A DNA stretch of 64,000 bases from Serratia plymuthica. GTDB lineage: Bacteria; Pseudomonadota; Gammaproteobacteria; Enterobacterales; Enterobacteriaceae. The notes beneath the pieces were generated by a model, which saw nothing but the letters and a program-made list of their open reading frames with translations, did not search any database and was not told where the DNA came from. The translations under genes and the position numbers were made by a program. This document shows, piece by piece, positions 63,194 through 64,000 of this stretch. The stretch spans positions 5,146,001-5,210,000 of the forward strand of contig NZ_CP068771.1 in assembly GCF_018336935.1 (NCBI RefSeq), in the 5' to 3' direction. Within the stretch, counting starts at the first letter, position 1, and the number at the start of each line of letters is the position of its first letter.

Positions 63194-64000
63194 CTAGTCT
63201 GCCAACTGCAACAGCTGCTGCGTATAAGCGGCGGCCGGCGAGTTAAAGATCCTCTGGCAGTCACCCTGTTCCACCACTTCCCCTTGCCGCAGTACGATTA
63301 CCTGATGGCAAAGCGAGCGCACCACCTGCAAATCATGGCTGATAAACAGATAAGCCAGCCGGTGGCGCTGTTGCAGCGACTTCAGCAGCGTCAGGATTTG
63401 GGCCTGCACCGATTTATCCAGCGAAGAGGTCGGCTCATCCAGAATCAGCAACTGCGGTTGCAGAATCAGTGCCCGCGCGATGGCAATACGCTGGCGCTGG
63501 CCACCGGAAAACTCGGTAGGGTAGCGGTGGCGCAAGGCGGGATCCAAACCTACCTCCTGTAAAGCGTCAATCACCCTTTGTTCGCGCTGTTCGGCGCTCA
63601 GTTTTTGATGAACCTCAAGCCCCTCGGCGATAATTTGCAGCACGCTTAGCCGTGGGTTCAGCGCAGAGAAGGGATCCTGAAACACGATTTGTATCCGGCT
63701 GCGGTACGGCAGCATCTGTTTCTGGCTGAACTGGTGCAGCGGCTGGCCGTTAAACCAGATAGCGCCGCCGGCGGTCAACAGGCGCAGCAGCGCCAGCCCG
63801 GTAGTGCTTTTACCCGAACCCGACTCTCCCACCAAGCCAAGGCTTTCCCCGCTCTTGAGCTCAAAACTCAGCCCCTTCAGCGCGTAATGATGGTCAACCG
63901 TGCGGCGCAACAAACCGCGCTTGATCGGGAAGCTGACCTGCAAATTTTCCACTTTCAGCAGCGGTGCTGCGTCTGCCGGCAACGGCAGAGGATCGCCGAC
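63194..64000 (-). CDS. yejF: YejF, microcin C/peptide ABC transporter ATPase, C-terminal half (gene continues beyond window)
   Basis: YejF is the double-ATPase subunit of YejABEF, which imports microcin C and peptides in E. coli. The visible 269 residues are the second nucleotide-binding domain, and the frame is still open at the window edge. Walker A GESGSGKST, Q-loop FQDPFSALNPRLS, signature EFSGGQRQRIAIARAL, Walker B LLILDEPTSS and the switch His in FISHDL are all intact. Identity with YejF and not OppD/F-type paralogues is inferred from position next to yejG and bcr. Confidence 0.9.
   Translation of the reverse strand, partial: VGDPLPLPADAAPLLKVENLQVSFPIKRGLLRRTVDHHYALKGLSFELKSGESLGLVGESGSGKSTTGLALLRLLTAGGAIWFNGQPLHQFSQKQMLPYRSRIQIVFQDPFSALNPRLSVLQIIAEGLEVHQKLSAEQREQRVIDALQEVGLDPALRHRYPTEFSGGQRQRIAIARALILQPQLLILDEPTSSLDKSVQAQILTLLKSLQQRHRLAYLFISHDLQVVRSLCHQVIVLRQGEVVEQGDCQRIFNSPAAAYTQQLLQLAD

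Overview
The window looks like chromosomal DNA of an enterobacterium, most likely a Serratia species (inference). It is GC-rich, and the encoded proteins are close relatives of Escherichia coli proteins. The gene order nrdAB-yfaE / ubiG / gyrA / rcsC / rcsBD / micF-ompC, and then yejM-yejL-yejK-rplY-radD-rsuA-bcr-yejG-yejF, follows the E. coli map with lineage-specific insertions. Function calls rest on my recognition of the sequences; no database search was run.

Layout. 1-6.5 kb: three membrane proteins (EamA transporter cut by the window edge, DUF2938, MFS), a CRP-controlled ycdZ homologue, and an idonate/5-ketogluconate module (idnR divergent from idnO-idnD) with no transporter gene. 6.6-15.6 kb: elaB, then an 8.6-kb gene for a cyclic beta-1,2-glucan synthase that separates elaB from the menaquinone genes. 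15.9-23.1 kb: menF, then menD-menH-menB-menC-menE, a tightly packed operon taking chorismate to DHNA-level menaquinone precursors. 23-29 kb: catalase katA, yfaZ, a hairpin-rich non-coding block, tyrP with an almost textbook TyrR-controlled promoter, and yfaY.

28.7-34.2 kb: a hok-like type I toxin gene cut off by a palindromic repeat, then yfaE-nrdB-nrdA (class Ia ribonucleotide reductase and its ferredoxin), with a second copy of the same repeat between nrdA and nrdB, then ubiG. 34.4-46.6 kb: gyrA with wild-type quinolone-pocket residues, and the Rcs envelope-stress phosphorelay (rcsC facing rcsD-rcsB). An MFS gene sits directly upstream of rcsD. The micF small RNA is divergent from an OmpR-controlled ompC-type porin.

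46.7-50.9 kb: accessory genes: a VOC protein, a TetR regulator facing a DUF1348 gene across two identical operators, a divergent DUF2946/PepSY pair that share His/Met-rich segments, and osmE. 51-54.4 kb: tRNA-Ser, tRNA-Thr, an acyltransferase, and a decayed integrative element (integrase tail, phage-like fragments, a DinI-like gene, two LexA boxes) bounded by a 61-bp direct repeat at tRNA-Pro(GGG). 54.5-64 kb: conserved housekeeping genes ending in yejF, which runs off the right edge.

The observations most worth a second look are the repeat-disrupted hok locus, the SOS-boxed tRNA-Pro element remnant, the shared His/Met-rich motif in the DUF2946/PepSY pair, a 23-residue ORF with a strong ribosome-binding site just upstream of radD, and the cyclic glucan synthase without a linked exporter. 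I saw no CRISPR array and no intact defence system.
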